From positions 1 through 64,000 of the forward strand of contig JADNRX010000033.1 of NCBI GenBank assembly GCA_015501595.1: 64,000 nt of DNA, written 5' to 3'. The position numbers and the translations under genes are program-made. Shown one piece after another: positions 44,212-55,944 of this stretch. Under the pieces are notes generated by a model that worked only from the letters and a program-made list of their open reading frames with translations, was not told the origin of the DNA and searched no databases. The DNA comes from Hymenopellis radicata (lineage: Eukaryota > Basidiomycota > Agaricomycetes > Agaricales > Physalacriaceae). Each line of letters starts with the position of its first letter. The stretch's first letter is position 1.

Positions 44212-47200
44212 ATGCACACCGCTGTTTTATCACGTCCACAGCCGCTTGGCTCGGCGACTCACCGTGTTCCCCGCAAGAGCGCCTCATTTCTGTCGCTGCG
44301 ACGGGAGAAGGACAAGGCATCCGTGTACCAGGATCCTTATGCCGTCAAATATGACCCCTCTGGTTCCAAGTCGTCCTACTTTGAGGCTTATCCCAGACCC
44401 AAATCTGCCAATGCGCGCTCTTCAAGGTCGAAGCCGGCTCCGCCAGCGCCGCCGCCGCCATCGTCGCCCGACGACGTGTCTTTCTCGGACCACACGCTTC
44501 GCGAGAAGAAAGCCACCAAGAGACATCTCGAGACTTGGCCTATATATTCCCATCCACAGAGTCTTCCAACAGTGCTTTCGACGACTCCACGTCCACGCCG
44601 AAGCCACATTCACGGCTGCGATCAAAGACAGGTCCTTCACGGAAGCCTTACGAATGGGATGAACCACCTGCTCTACGTTTTTCTGGTTCTTCGACACAGA
44701 ATACGGAGACACCCCCGGACACTCCCATTGATAATATCTCGTTCCGCGACTTCCAAGTACTTGTAGCTGCCCCCATATCTGGAGTAGAAACAATGGACGC
44801 CTTAGTGGATGGGATGAATGGCGGAGATGACATGATGTCGAGCAGTCTAAGCAGGGCACGATTCGGGATACCTGGACACCATCCACTGTACCAGCCGCCA
44901 CTACCTACGCCTCCTCCTGGTGTCGTCCTTGGGGGCGGAAAGATCAGGAAACCCCGAAAATCGCCGAGACCCCCTGCGCATCGGTCGAGTTATTCTGGAG
45001 ATGAAGAAGACGAGGCACCACCGCCTGCAAGCACGCCTCATAAAAGACGTCCCAAGCGCAATGCCCCCACTCGGAGCAATTCGAACGCGACCATCACACT
45101 ATCCGTGTCTGGCCCCTCTGAATCCCCGCCGATCGATTATTCCCCAACACCCTCCTACACATCCACTCCTTTATCCCGCCGTTCATCCCGTGATTCTTTA
45201 GGCACTCATTCGTTGCAAGAGCGTCCAAAGAGTGTTGCGCCTTCTATCTCCGATATCATTCGTGCATATGCTCCAGCGGAAGCTAAAGCTCGTTCCCGCG
45301 TTTCTCTCCACCGTGCGTCCTCGTATGCGCACAGTCATGATCACGCAACGGTGCATGAAGAATCAGAACCAGAACCAGAACCGCTTACCAAAGAGGAAGA
45401 AGCCGAATTCCTATCTAGGTCGTCGATTGATAGTGTGGCTGATGAAGTGCAGCGGACCCTTCGCAACCAAATTGCCATGAAGCCTGTTCCGATACCTCCA
45501 CCCCCACCTTCCTCTTACACCAAAAGGCATTCAACAATATCCGACAACGCAAGCCTCTACTCGCCTCGTTCTGATGGGGGAAGTGCTTCAATTTATTCCA
45601 TGTCTGTCTCCAGCCACCCTCCTCACTCACCATTCGAGACTTCTACTATCTTTAACTCTCTGGCGAAACCATCTACTTCTCAGGCTGTAGCGCAGTACTT
45701 GCGGTCAGCTCGATTGACCACTTTACTGAGGCTTACGCGCTCTCCTCATGCTTCTCAAGACAACCCGCTGACGGTTAGTCTTTCTGACCTGGGAAATCCG
45801 TCGGGCATTCCCATCGTCGTATTTCTTGGGTTGGGTTGCGTGCGTCACATAATGGGCCTCTACGACGAAATGGCTGAATGCCTCGGCTTGCGCTTGATCA
45901 CAATTGACCGGTATGTTCATCCTTGAGCTAGCCCTCGGGTTGTGCTAACGCCTAGCAGATGGGGTTTGGGTCGAACGGAGCCACGCTCCAAGTCGGCGAA
46001 AGGAATTATGCAATGGGCATCTGTGGTGGAAGAGGTTCTGGACCTGCTTCATATCGAAGAATGCAGTGTAATGGCACATTCAGCTGGCGCTCCTTATGCC
46101 CTCTCTTTTTCCAACAAGCTTCGCAAACGCATTCGGGGGATATCTGTCTATTGGCACCGTGGGTAGGCGGTAGCGAGAGTGGTGCGTCTTCTTTTCTCAG
46201 ATGTCATGTCTTTCTTATCCTCCCGTAGGCGGCTACAAGTGGCTCAAGTACGTCCCGAATGGCTTACTCAAGACTGCGCAGGCAGCGGAATGGAAGCTAC
46301 AGGCTTGGATGATTGGCAAACCTCCTACCATCGCTTATGAAGGAATTGGATTCAACTTCCAGTCTCCTCCCAAGTCCCCTTCCAGGAGCAACTCCTTGGA
46401 CCCGCCTGTCAACAGTGGCAACCACAATACAGTCTATCCTTCTAGTATCGATGGCACGCCGCCGCGGCCAAGTATGACGTCGAGCACGTTCAGCGAATAC
46501 GACGACCTCCGTGACTTTGACGGCCGCTTCGAGAGCCGTAGCACCCTCGGGGTTGATCACCATCGTGCAGGCAGGAATGAAAAGGTTCCCAAAAGGAAGC
46601 CTTCCCGTGGTTTCCTGGATCGGTTCAAGGGCCCTTCGTCCCCTCCTACGCAGTCTTCCATGGAGAGTAAGCCGCAGACAACGGGACGCCGATTGAAGGC
46701 GTTACGATCAATGAGTTCGTTGAAGTCGAAGCCCTCTTCACCGTCCAAGTCATCAGAACCTTCCAGTCCGCAGCTGCCGCCTACCCTGAAATTCGATGTT
46801 GGACTTGGTTTCGATGATCTGACCTGGACGAGGTCTGGAGGATCCTCTCAGACCTCGTTACCAAGGAATGGTGATCACACTCACACGCCGGACAAGTTTT
46901 CTACCACGGGGCATAGTACATATCGCGCCAATGGCCGTCGTTCTCTATCGTTCAATTCGCCTAATGGGCCACTGTCGTTACCTTCCTCGCCGCAGGACAC
47001 GACCTTCTCTTCGAACGCGTCCCTGCCTCCTCATGGAGCTGATGGCTCCAAAGATGGGTACCAAGCTATGCTGGCGAATGCGCTTATTGCGGCGTCGCAC
47101 TCAGAGTCTGCCAAAGGGACGCATAACGATCTTTTGCAGATATTGAATCACGACAATCATCCTTGGGGTTTCTCGTACTCGTCCTATCCGCATAACGTGA

Positions 47201-47447
47201 AGGTGTGGTATGGTGATCGGGACGAAAAGATTGCGGAGCATGCTGTAAGGTGGATGGAGAGGAATATGGGGGAAGACAGATGCAACGTGAAAGTTGTGCG
47301 AGGTGCAGATCATGGCCTCATGTACAAAAGCAGTGTGGTGGTTGAAGTTCTTGAGCATCTGTTGGGCTTCTGGCAGAATGGTGCGTTTTCATCATCATCA
47401 ATAGATTGGTTTGTTCTTGGCGGTGACTGACAACTTGAACAGACTGA
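44212..47447 (+). CDS. Large alpha/beta-hydrolase with disordered regions
   Basis: About 1,000-residue protein with a split alpha/beta-hydrolase fold embedded in disordered sequence. The N-terminus (MHTAVLSRPQPLGSATHRVPRK) and the next 450 residues are Ser/Pro-rich. The hydrolase begins at LTVSLSDLGNPSGIPIVVFLGLGCVRHIMGLYDEMAECLGLRLITIDR and reaches the nucleophile elbow VMAHSAGAPYALSF. Then DICLLAPWVGG is followed by a 280-residue disordered insert. The fold resumes with VKVWYGDRDEKIAEHAVRWME (candidate acid Asp) and VRGADHGLMYKSS (candidate His). Introns near 45911-45959 and 46182-46229 are clear. The frame change near 44530-44565 needs an 86-nt intron or an indel. The final exon adds one Asp before the stop. 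Substrate unknown; a lipase or esterase role is only a guess. Confidence 0.78.
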
Positions 47448-47801
47448 TGATCATAAGCTCGTTATTTATGTTATATTGGATGACACTTGGATATCTCACC
47501 TTTCGTTCCCCTTCTGGCTTCGTTCACTGTATTTTTTAACATTTTACATATAGTCTTCGTTTTTACGGGTATATTCTTCCAAGTACTTATTACGCTACTC
47601 TTATTGTTATCGACACATAATTTAAAAAAGATTCCCTCCGTTGTTGTAGATGTAGATATCCTCCTTTTGAAAATTCGAAGAGTCCAATTGAATTCCCAAA
47701 GCCCGTGGATTATCGAGTATGTACAAATGATGCAGGTAGGTTAGATACATATGTCGTACAAGTGTCTATGCCGATAACTGTCCTTTTACAATACCTCGGA
47801 T
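47448..47801. other. Convergent 3' UTR spacer
   Basis: AT-rich sequence between two convergent stops, no gene seen. Confidence 0.45.
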
Positions 47802-49120
47802 TTACACCTGGTTTCCGGGTATCTGCCTAGTCAACCAAAGATTCTGACTGATCCTGGATCCGGGGCTGTCTACGCCAGCGATAGAAGCCCGTCTTTGCCA
47901 TTCGTCGCCGTATTGTCTACGAGGAGGCGGCTTGCGTCCAGCAGCAGCCAGAGGCCCAACACTGTCTGTCTCCATCATAGAAGTTCCAAACTGATCCGTC
48001 ATCCGGTCCTTGAATGACATGGGCTCCGACACTCGCTTTCGTATGCGACGATTCCGTTTTCGGAAGAAGATGAATAGTCCAACAAGAAGGGAAATGAGAC
48101 CGACGGAGCTCAAGGCGACAATGACGGCGATGAGGGAACTGGAGACACCCTTGACGGGAGTTGTGTCATTAGCGGAGTTGCTCCCTTTAGGGGCCAGCGA
48201 GTTGGATGGAGAAATGGCGGTGACGGTGATGGAAGGAGAACAAAAGACTGAGGATAATGATAATGATAATGAAGCGGTCGTAGATATTAGAGTAGAACTT
48301 GAAGGAGAGGAAGATGTGACGGTGCCAGCGTCAGATGCTAGAAGAATGGTGAGATGAAGCAAGAAACTTGGTGTGGAAAGGACGCACTCGACGTCCGTGT
48401 AGAATGAATGGTGGTTGGTGGCGGAGCTGTAACAAATCATTCAAGATTTGCATTCTACAATGATTGATGGACGTACGGGCAACAGATGTTTCATCTAGGA
48501 ACGAGTATACAGTCAGTAACGAAGATGCGAACAACACTGATACGTACCGCTTTCCACGGTGACTAGGAGGGACGCCAAGGTGACCTCGCTGGCGCTATCG
48601 AAACGATTGTCGGGGAGATTGAGCATTATCAACTCATGCCGCGAGGATGGGTCAAGGGGCGACGAGAAGAGGATAACCTGGGAAAGTAAGAGGGGTGGTG
48701 CAATATATGTGGCAAAAGCGCCGTACTGGTTGAGCCTCCGTCTGGTTAACTAGTGTGGGATCGTTTCCATCCACAATCTGAATAGATGCCAAGTTTGCGT
48801 TGCCGTCACAATCCAGACAGAAGCCGTAAGCTGAGCCACCCGAGCGCTTGAGCCCAATATAGTAGACATGGGACGCGGCAGCTAGGACGCGTTCAAGGCT
48901 GACTACCGGAAGAGATTCGGAGACGCACCTGGTAATACGGCCGAGAGGACCGTTCCGAGGTCGTCGACGAAGAAGAACTGCTGACCTGCAGCATTAGAGG
49001 CGGCTTCCAGCCGGAGGAAAAAGTAAGGGCATCATTCGGAGGGACGATGGTGAAATTTGTTGCAGCGAGAGAGTTGTGCGCCACAACAAGGAGACTGAGA
49101 ACGATCCAACAGAATGTCAT
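47802..49120 (-). CDS. Single-pass cell-surface protein of unknown function
   Basis: Starts with a signal peptide (MTFCWIVLSLLVVAHNSLAATN). A beta-rich extracellular part follows (FTIVPPNDALTFSSGW, GQQFFFVDDLGTVLSAVLP, VYYIGLKRSGGSAYGFCLDCDG, LASIQIVDGNDPTLVNQTE, then HELIMLNLPDNRF and ASLLVTVES). After a Ser/Thr-rich stalk comes a single transmembrane helix, SLIAVIVALSSVGLISLLVGLFIFF. A basic stop-transfer sequence RKRNRRIRKR and a short cytosolic tail complete it. This arrangement recurs in basidiomycete membrane glycoproteins of unknown role. One junction, near 48735, could not be reconciled with a normal intron: the frame would need a 25-nt removal, so a frame break is possible. Start at 49120 is the signal-peptide Met. 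Confidence 0.72.
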
Positions 49121-49568
49121 GAAGAAAGACGGCGGCAGCGTCAGTGGGTGCGCTGCATACCGATACGTCGAAGGGGACGGAGGAAAGCAGCGGATGATGA
49201 GTCATGACGTAAATCGAAGAAGATTCAGAAGGATCTTCATTGTCCTTGTTCGAATTATGGAGATTTCAATGGACCATGCTGTTGTTCAGACAATGCTGTG
49301 GTTCGTTTCATTATGCAGTGACTGGCATATGCATGCGGCTTTGAGACCACAGCAGGCGACATATTAGCCACTAGGCCCACTACGTCCCAAAATGGAAGCG
49401 TGCTGTCAGCCGAATGCCGGCAATCCGGACCCTCTTCTAAACCTTTCCCTGTTCGGTGTCGTATCACGAGTACGCGCCTCCAAATTGACATCGACCAAGG
49501 CCTACTGTGCTGTATCCTGGTCTGTGCGCTGACAGCGTAGACGATATTGTCGCTCGGTGCAGAAGAGG
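49121..49568. promoter_or_regulatory. Divergent promoter region, membrane protein and Ies1 copy B
   Basis: About 450 bp between two outward-facing starts. The - strand frame at 49255-49701 is antisense to Ies1 exon 1 and is not supported. Confidence 0.4.
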
Positions 49569-51669
49569 ATGTCACGCAGACAGTCACCTTTCCCGCGAAA
49601 GCCTCTCCCAATAGTAAGCACTGTTTTCCGCCCTCTGCTGCCCTGCGCCACCACGCTCGGCGTCCTGCCCATACAGCGACTGACATCCAGCAGAAGCGCA
49701 ACGACGGAGAGCCACTTACGCGCGTCGACTTGCAGTACGACTTTCTAACTTATGTCTTTGCGGATACCACTCCCGCATTCACCGACCCGCACACCACTCT
49801 TACAAGCCTGCCTCCCGGGACACGGGTTTCTTTCCGCGATCTCTATGTTAATGCTATTCTCCACTCTCCAAAGGCGACCAAAGGCCTCAAGGACTCGATG
49901 ATGATGCATCCTGACTTTGCCACCGACTTTGCTATGCTTGCACTGCTCACCAATGTTGGCCGAGTTCACACCACTATGAGCTGTGCGTTTCATTCACCCC
50001 TTGTCATTGATGGTCACTCACAGCCAACCAGTCTTTGCAGAGAAGAAGACAGCCGTTCGGACATATCACCCTATCCCAGCCCTTGAACGAGTCGAAGGAA
50101 ACCTTCAAGACGCCCCTCGTATCAAGGCTCTGCTCAAAGCTTGTCTTCTGCCTGGAGAGGATCCACGCTACATACTCTCAAGTCCGAACGAAATTCTTGC
50201 TCGCGCAGTAGGTCTATATATCTTCATATTACAGCCTATTCATGACGGACGTCTCTCTGGCAGAGGTCAGGCAAAGTACCACCCACGAGCATGCCCAATA
50301 TCATTTTTGTCCTTACAAATCACTCTCCCGTACGTGTCTATACGTGTTTTCTCCCCGTGGCGTTCGTTCACAGACAATTTATAGGCTATCGCGCAGGAGC
50401 ACTTTCTACATGAGATTGAGTTTATTGACCTCTTCCTTCCACTTGAAATATCAAGTTACTCGCGCGCGCGCGCACTCCTGTGGCTTTGCTATCATTATCA
50501 CGAGTCAACCTCTTCCACCAGTGACGACGATTATGATACCCAAATCACTCGACCCAATCCCTTCTGTGACCATCATCGACCAGGAAAGGCGCCGGCCTTT
50601 GTCATGTTGACAAGGGCGGAGGCTGAAAGGGAGAATGTTGACACCGAAGAAGAGAAACTTCGTGCAGAGGTCCTCATAAACCGAAGAACCGAAGTTGTCA
50701 ACAAGATTTCTCGCTTCATGGCAGCCGCTCAAGCGGATCCTACTGGGCAGGGGAGCTCCACCACTGCAAAGAAGACGCGCACGCCGGCTCGACCTAACCT
50801 AACGCCGCAAGAGAAGAAGGAGAGGAAGGCACTGTGGGATCGGCAGTACCGGGAACGTCAAAAGGAAAAGGCCTTGTTGGAAAAGAGCAAGGCACAAGGA
50901 GGTCAGCCGAGTGAGCCCAACCAGGAAGTCAAGCCCACCCGGCAATCCACCAGAAAGCGGACTACAACTAAACGCGATGCACATCCAGTTTCTCCACAAG
51001 CATCACCAGGAATGGACAACCCGGAGAGTATGTGTTTCCCCTCAATCTCGCTTCTACGTCTAAAAATTCTCGCATCCACAGCATTCACTTCGCAATTCAC
51101 TTTTCGGTCTCCGAAGGACTCCCGCTCCAGACAACCTGACGACGCTGATGATAGCCGCAATGATGATGAGGTGGAATACGATGTCCATACTGACCGACCT
51201 CTCGTCCCTCGCCATCATCGCCGATTCGCCCCATACAAGTTAAACAATGCGTCCTCCGATTCGCCATACCCTCCGAACATTGCCCGCCATCCAGCGAGAT
51301 TACCGCCTGCCCCTCGACCGGTAGCCAAGACCATGCTTGAGCGTAAGCGCGACTTTGTCTTCGGCTCATTATCCCTGTAGCTGATCTTCCACTCCCATAA
51401 TAGACACTTGGCATATCATCAACTGCTCTGATCCCCTGCTTGATTCAGATGAGGAGTCGGATGTCCACGTTCATCATGATTACAGTTCGTTTGGCACTTT
51501 CTTTGAACTTGCCCAATCCGTGCTCATGGCCTCTTCTAGCACAACGACTCCGTATCATCACTCGTCTCCGGGGCAAGGAGCCGACTCCCGAACCAGAGCT
51601 TCAGCCTCCCCGCGTCCTTCCTTAGGTTTCTTCTCTACTAGTGTCACCCCGTTCCCATCTGTTTATTAG
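49569..51669 (+). CDS. INO80 complex subunit Ies1 homologue, copy B
   Basis: Second Ies1-like gene, inverted relative to copy A. Exon 1 encodes MSRRQSPFPRKPLPI. After an intron starting at 49614 and ending at a CAGCAG acceptor, the conserved blocks run KRNDGEPLTRVDLQYDFLTYVF, SFRDLYVNAILHSPKATKGLKD, AMLALLTNVGRVHTTMS, KKTAVRTYHPIPALE, DAPRIKALLKACLLPGED, EIEFIDLFLPLEISSYSRARALLWLCYHYHE, and RAEAERENVDTEEEKLRAEVLINRRTEVV. A basic linker follows (PNLTPQEKKERKALWDRQYRERQKEKALL), then a disordered part. The last exon, DPLLDSDEESDVHVHHDYSSFGTFFELAQSVLMAS, stops TAG at 51667-51669. The C-terminal DPL.DSDEE..V-HDYS patch matches copy A. A (CG)n run near 50461-50471 lies within or next to an intron. 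Confidence 0.75.
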
Positions 51670-52419
51670 TAACTTTATCCGTACATATTTTGCCTTTCTA
51701 GTCCAGTACTTAGGTTCCTTTTATTGAACTTCACATTTTGTAATCTTATGCACTGTATATATGTAGATTACCGACAGACCAGACAGTTAATACAACACAC
51801 TATACCGTCATCGTCCACTAGAGGAGAGTGACTTGGACAATCTGAACAGTGAATAAGCGATCGTCTGCCGAAGAGAATGTTCAGCATTTGAACGCCTCAT
51901 CTTCTTATGATACAGCATTGGCAGCACTGAGCGGACACATGGATTGCACCCGACTATCTCGCGTGGCGCATCACGATCGGCTCGTCGTCTCAGTCGGGAA
52001 GTAACTCGATCACGAGCTCGACTCTGCCATTTTTTGGGTGTTACTCGCGAGCTTTGCTTCCATCCTTGGTTACAATTTCAAGCGCAAGTCGCAAACACAA
52101 CTGGGGCAAAAAGTCTCGATTCTTATTTCCACGAATACCCTTGCGCTCCCAAAAGTGAGGTGAGTGCGAGAAAAACAGAACGAATAAAATAAAAATGATA
52201 AAAACAAGTTGAGTGACGGAACAATGAATCTACATAAAAAATACAGACAATATCTCCACAAGAGTTCAGCATATTCTCCAGCAATACAAATGCACATGCA
52301 CAGGGATCAAGCATTCCAATCCTAAATGGTATAAGCCTCAATGACCGAAAACTCCCTGCCAGCCAGAAAAAAAAAAACTCGAAGGAACGAAATTGGAAAC
52401 GGGAATGGCCACTTGTGGT
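51670..52419. other. Convergent spacer, no gene seen
   Basis: 750 bp between two convergent stops, with AT-rich stretches and a run of ten A near 52368. No coding signal recognised; presumably both 3' UTRs. Confidence 0.45.
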
Positions 52420-55334
52420 TCATTCAGCCAGCCACTTTTCGCACTTCTTGGCATACTTGTCCAGTAGCTGCGACAAATCGCGGATAACAAAAGTCAACAC
52501 CACGGTGGCGAAGAATTCTGAGCAGCGCTTCAGCTTGAGGTCCGCAGCAAGCCGTATATCGACGGGAAACGCAGAGTATGCGGGGGCGACGGGGGAAGAG
52601 CTGATAGCCTTCGTATGCTCGTCGAGCAGCTGGACGTGGAGGAAGAGTTTTCGCAGACCTTGCACGTACGCGGCGGGTGAATCCAAACTGAAAAAACAAA
52701 GTTGGAACTCAGCATCTGAATAGATAAGATCACGTACTTCTTCCCGTTGATGTACTTGTCGAATCGTCGACCAAGTTTATCGCCCCATGTGGTCTTCTTC
52801 AGTACAAATCCTTCTCCAACCCCAAGCTTCTTTCCAAAGTTTGCTACAACGCCGTCACAAACAGTGGAAAAATCCTCCAACTTCGAGATCCAGGCCTCTC
52901 CTTCTTTCCTTCCGATACTTCCAATACCAAGAGCCATCCCACTGCTCACGTTACCGGCACCAAAATGCTCAGAACTGCTATTTTGTAGGTCTTCTAGAGC
53001 AGAACACAGAATTCCAACAACGCGAACCTTCTCCGGAAGGTTGTTCAATTTTGCGCCGCCTTGCGACCATACTTCTTGAGGAACGTGAAGGCGACGAGTG
53101 ATATAACCACCGGTGGTGGAAGTCATCGTTGTTCTGAGCAAATTCATCAGATGATAGGGCTTTCTCAAGGGATCCATCGGTGCTGCTGGAGGTAACGGTG
53201 ATACAGGTGTAATAGGGATTACACTTGTGAAAGAAGGCTGTTGCGCCATGAGCGGCGACGAGAAAGTCGAAGGTGGAAGGTCCGTTTGTACGGTTAGCTG
53301 GATTGCCTGATTGAAGGGATTCAGTTTAGAGGGATATGATGATTTTCGTTGAGGTACGCCGTTGCCGGATACTATTGTCGGCAGAGGTGGGAGTTCTCCC
53401 GGGGGGATATTCGACCACCCACAAGCGAGGGACGCCGGCCTGGCTGTGACGAGGATCGCGATCTGCCCACCCCACCGATGGAGCCACCCGAATTGCCTGG
53501 TAGCGATGACGCGACAGACCGTGGATGAGACCCAATAGACGCTATGGATTCTGAAGGGGAGGAAGATCTTGGTGTTGGCGGTGCCGAGGACTTCATCCTT
53601 CGCTGAGAGATGGTTCCTTGGGTTATGCTCGCATTGATGACAACAGGTTCTACGCGAGGAGAAGATGCTTGAGAAGACCCCCTAGGTCTAGGAACAATCA
53701 TATTTGTGGTCGCGCGAGGAGAGGTGGATGTCTTCATGGAAGACGCGTTTTTCGGCGTACCAGGCGGACCATTGGCGTCATTGGTAGGCGAAGGTAACGG
53801 CGGTAATGGAGGAGATTCGTTCCTGCCATCCACTATGGTCGTGCGCGAACCAGCTCTCATCTCGAAATCGGCGACATCAGGGAAGTCTTCGTATCTCTCA
53901 GCTTCTTCCTCGAGCGGCATCAGCTTGCTTCCCGATCCTGTGCGTCTATGTCCGATAGAATCCCCACGTTGCCTCGTCACAACGACGTCCAAATGCTGCT
54001 TCGACCCTTGATTAATATTCGATGACTCTGCGGCATCGGGAGCTGGTGGGAGGGAATTCACAGGAGGAGGCAACGCGGGTGGAAGAGCAGCAGACGAGGC
54101 TCTCGAACGCCGAACTTGAATTGAAGCTCGATTCTGCGCAGCGGGTAATGGGTTACTAGGCTGTGGGGTCGGAAGATCGTATTGGGGAGCGGCATATGGG
54201 TGAGAGGACGGCAGCAGTCCAGGCGTTGTTGGACTTGCGAGGTCTGAGAACATCGCAGCACCGATGGCTGCCATCCCATCCGACGATCGCCCAGTGGACT
54301 CTGGCGGATCATGGGGCGTATCGAAGTGATCATCTTGGGTATGATTGGTATATGTGACGGATGGTATCAGATCTGAAGTTTCGGAAATGGGGGAGTTGGA
54401 GGGCGAATTGGAGACGGTAGACTCGGTGGACGCGGTTGTGTTTGAATATACAGACGCGGTCGAATATGGGATAGGTGGGATGCTATACACAATACTGAGA
54501 ATGTTCATGCGATCGGCGTACGTATCATGCTGTTGGGTGATGAGGAGACGTAGTTTGAGTAAGAGGGAAACTCACGATTCTCTGTAATCTCCTGACTTCC
54601 TCCTCTTGCGCGACGCTGTTTCTTCGGCGGCCGTTACGGCGCCTTGGCTCAGTAGTATCTTCTCCTCTGCGTACACGCTCCATGACTTCACTAAGTAATG
54701 CGACACTGCGTCCATACGCCATAACAGCAGCTTGTGGATCATCATTGCTGGAATCCAACTGTACTGCTTCTCTGGCTAGTTCGAGTGCTCGGGTAAGGGC
54801 GCGTCGGGAAGACGGCGGGCGTGCGTCTGTGGTTGTCGGGGGTAAAAGATGTTGGGAGTCGAGCTCATCAACAGTTTGAATGCGTGAAGACGAGGGAGGT
54901 AAAATTGATGGCGGAGGGGGGTCGGATAGATCATCAACGGAAGAAGATGCAGATGGCTGCTGGGGTTGCGACGGACTATAGTGTGAAAAGGCGGCAACTG
55001 CAGCCAAAGACGGTGAAGCAGCTTGCCTATTAAAGTGGTTGCCATTAGTTATGCCATTCATGTACGGGGATTGTTGGGGAGGCGATTCTGGTACAAACAT
55101 GTCCTGCGAATGATGATAGTTGCTGCTTTGCACATAACTCGTATGGCTATTAGCAGTAGATAATTCGGGAACGCTTGGGATAGGCTGGCTTGGGGGTGGA
55201 AGGGACGGTCGAATGTGGGCTGCAGATGAGCGTCGTCGCTGGGATATGGACGTCATTGCGGAGGCTGTTCCCGACGGTCCAGCTTGCGGTCTGTCGTTCC
55301 AATCGCGAGAATACTCTCTGTCTCGTTCTTCCAT
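52420..55334 (-). CDS. MIT-domain protein with conserved C-terminal helical domain
   Basis: Long protein with an N-terminal Ser/Pro-rich part and an MIT-like three-helix domain (RALTRALELAREAVQLDSSNDDPQAAVMAYGRSVALLSEVMERVRRGED). A coiled linker follows (RRNSVAQEEEVRRLQRI, then after an intron HDTYADRMNILSIVYSIPP). About 400 disordered residues precede a well-structured C-terminal block: PLRKPYHLMNLLRTTMTSTTGGYITRRLHVPQEVW, NNLPEKVRVVGILCSALEDLQ, LGRRFDKYINGK-NLDSPAAYVQGLRKLFLHVQLLDEH, and KRCSEFFATVVLTFVIRDLSQLLDKYAKKCEKWL. MIT domains usually bind ESCRT-III tails, so an endosomal role is plausible. A frame break near 53410 (no GT-AG explanation) separates the disordered part from the C-terminal block. 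The first in-frame Met is 55334, though coding-like residues (PDPLLKPQYSSLSLSS) lie upstream. Confidence 0.72.
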
Positions 55335-55944
55335 CACCGGAGCCGTTGAACTGAGCGATAGGGAGGAATATTGAGGTTTCAGCAAAGGATCCGGGGGACC
55401 CCTGGCGACGTTGGCGGTGACCGCAATGTTGAACCAACTGGATCTCGCAGAGAGCGAGCGGGCGAACGGGTAAGAATGGCGGTGAGGTGATGGGGAGAAT
55501 CAAGGCGCTGTGTCACCGTGGTTTTGGCCGGCCGCGGTTTGGATGCTACCAATTGATCAGCTCGATGTATGCCCTTTCTGCATCAGCCGCGTCTTTCGTC
55601 GCCGCCCGTGAGTGAGGTGACCGCCGTGTATGCAAGACAAGCTGAGCTAGAGTGCCCTAGCCTTTTCCGGAATGTCCGGTCTGAAAACACTATTGTGTTC
55701 AACCCTGCCGCGATCTCGACTTACCCACGCCACACTGCCCGAATGACCATGTGTCCAAAAAGTATTCATTGAAAACAAGTAGCAGAGACCAAATGTAAAT
55801 GTAAAAGACTGTAAGGAAAGACATGACGAGACATAACGATTAAAAAACACTATGAACACTATCCTAGCGAGAAAACAACTCGGTCAATTGTCCAGCGGGT
55901 ATACACATCTTGTCAAAGACAAAATTCTCAAAGTTCCCAGCACC
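55335..55944. other. Spacer upstream of the MIT gene
   Basis: Includes a short coding-like stretch next to 55334-55430 that may be the true N-terminus of the MIT protein, joined by an unrecognised upstream exon. Otherwise septin 3' UTR and promoter. Confidence 0.4.

Noticed and set aside
43760..44320. 186-codon - strand ORF
   Set aside because: Overlaps the end of the F-box/LRR gene and the start of the hydrolase gene; composition is that of an antisense shadow.
50459..50472. (CG)n run as Z-DNA or a regulatory repeat
   Set aside because: Only about 12 bp within or next to an intron of Ies1 copy B; too short to claim function.
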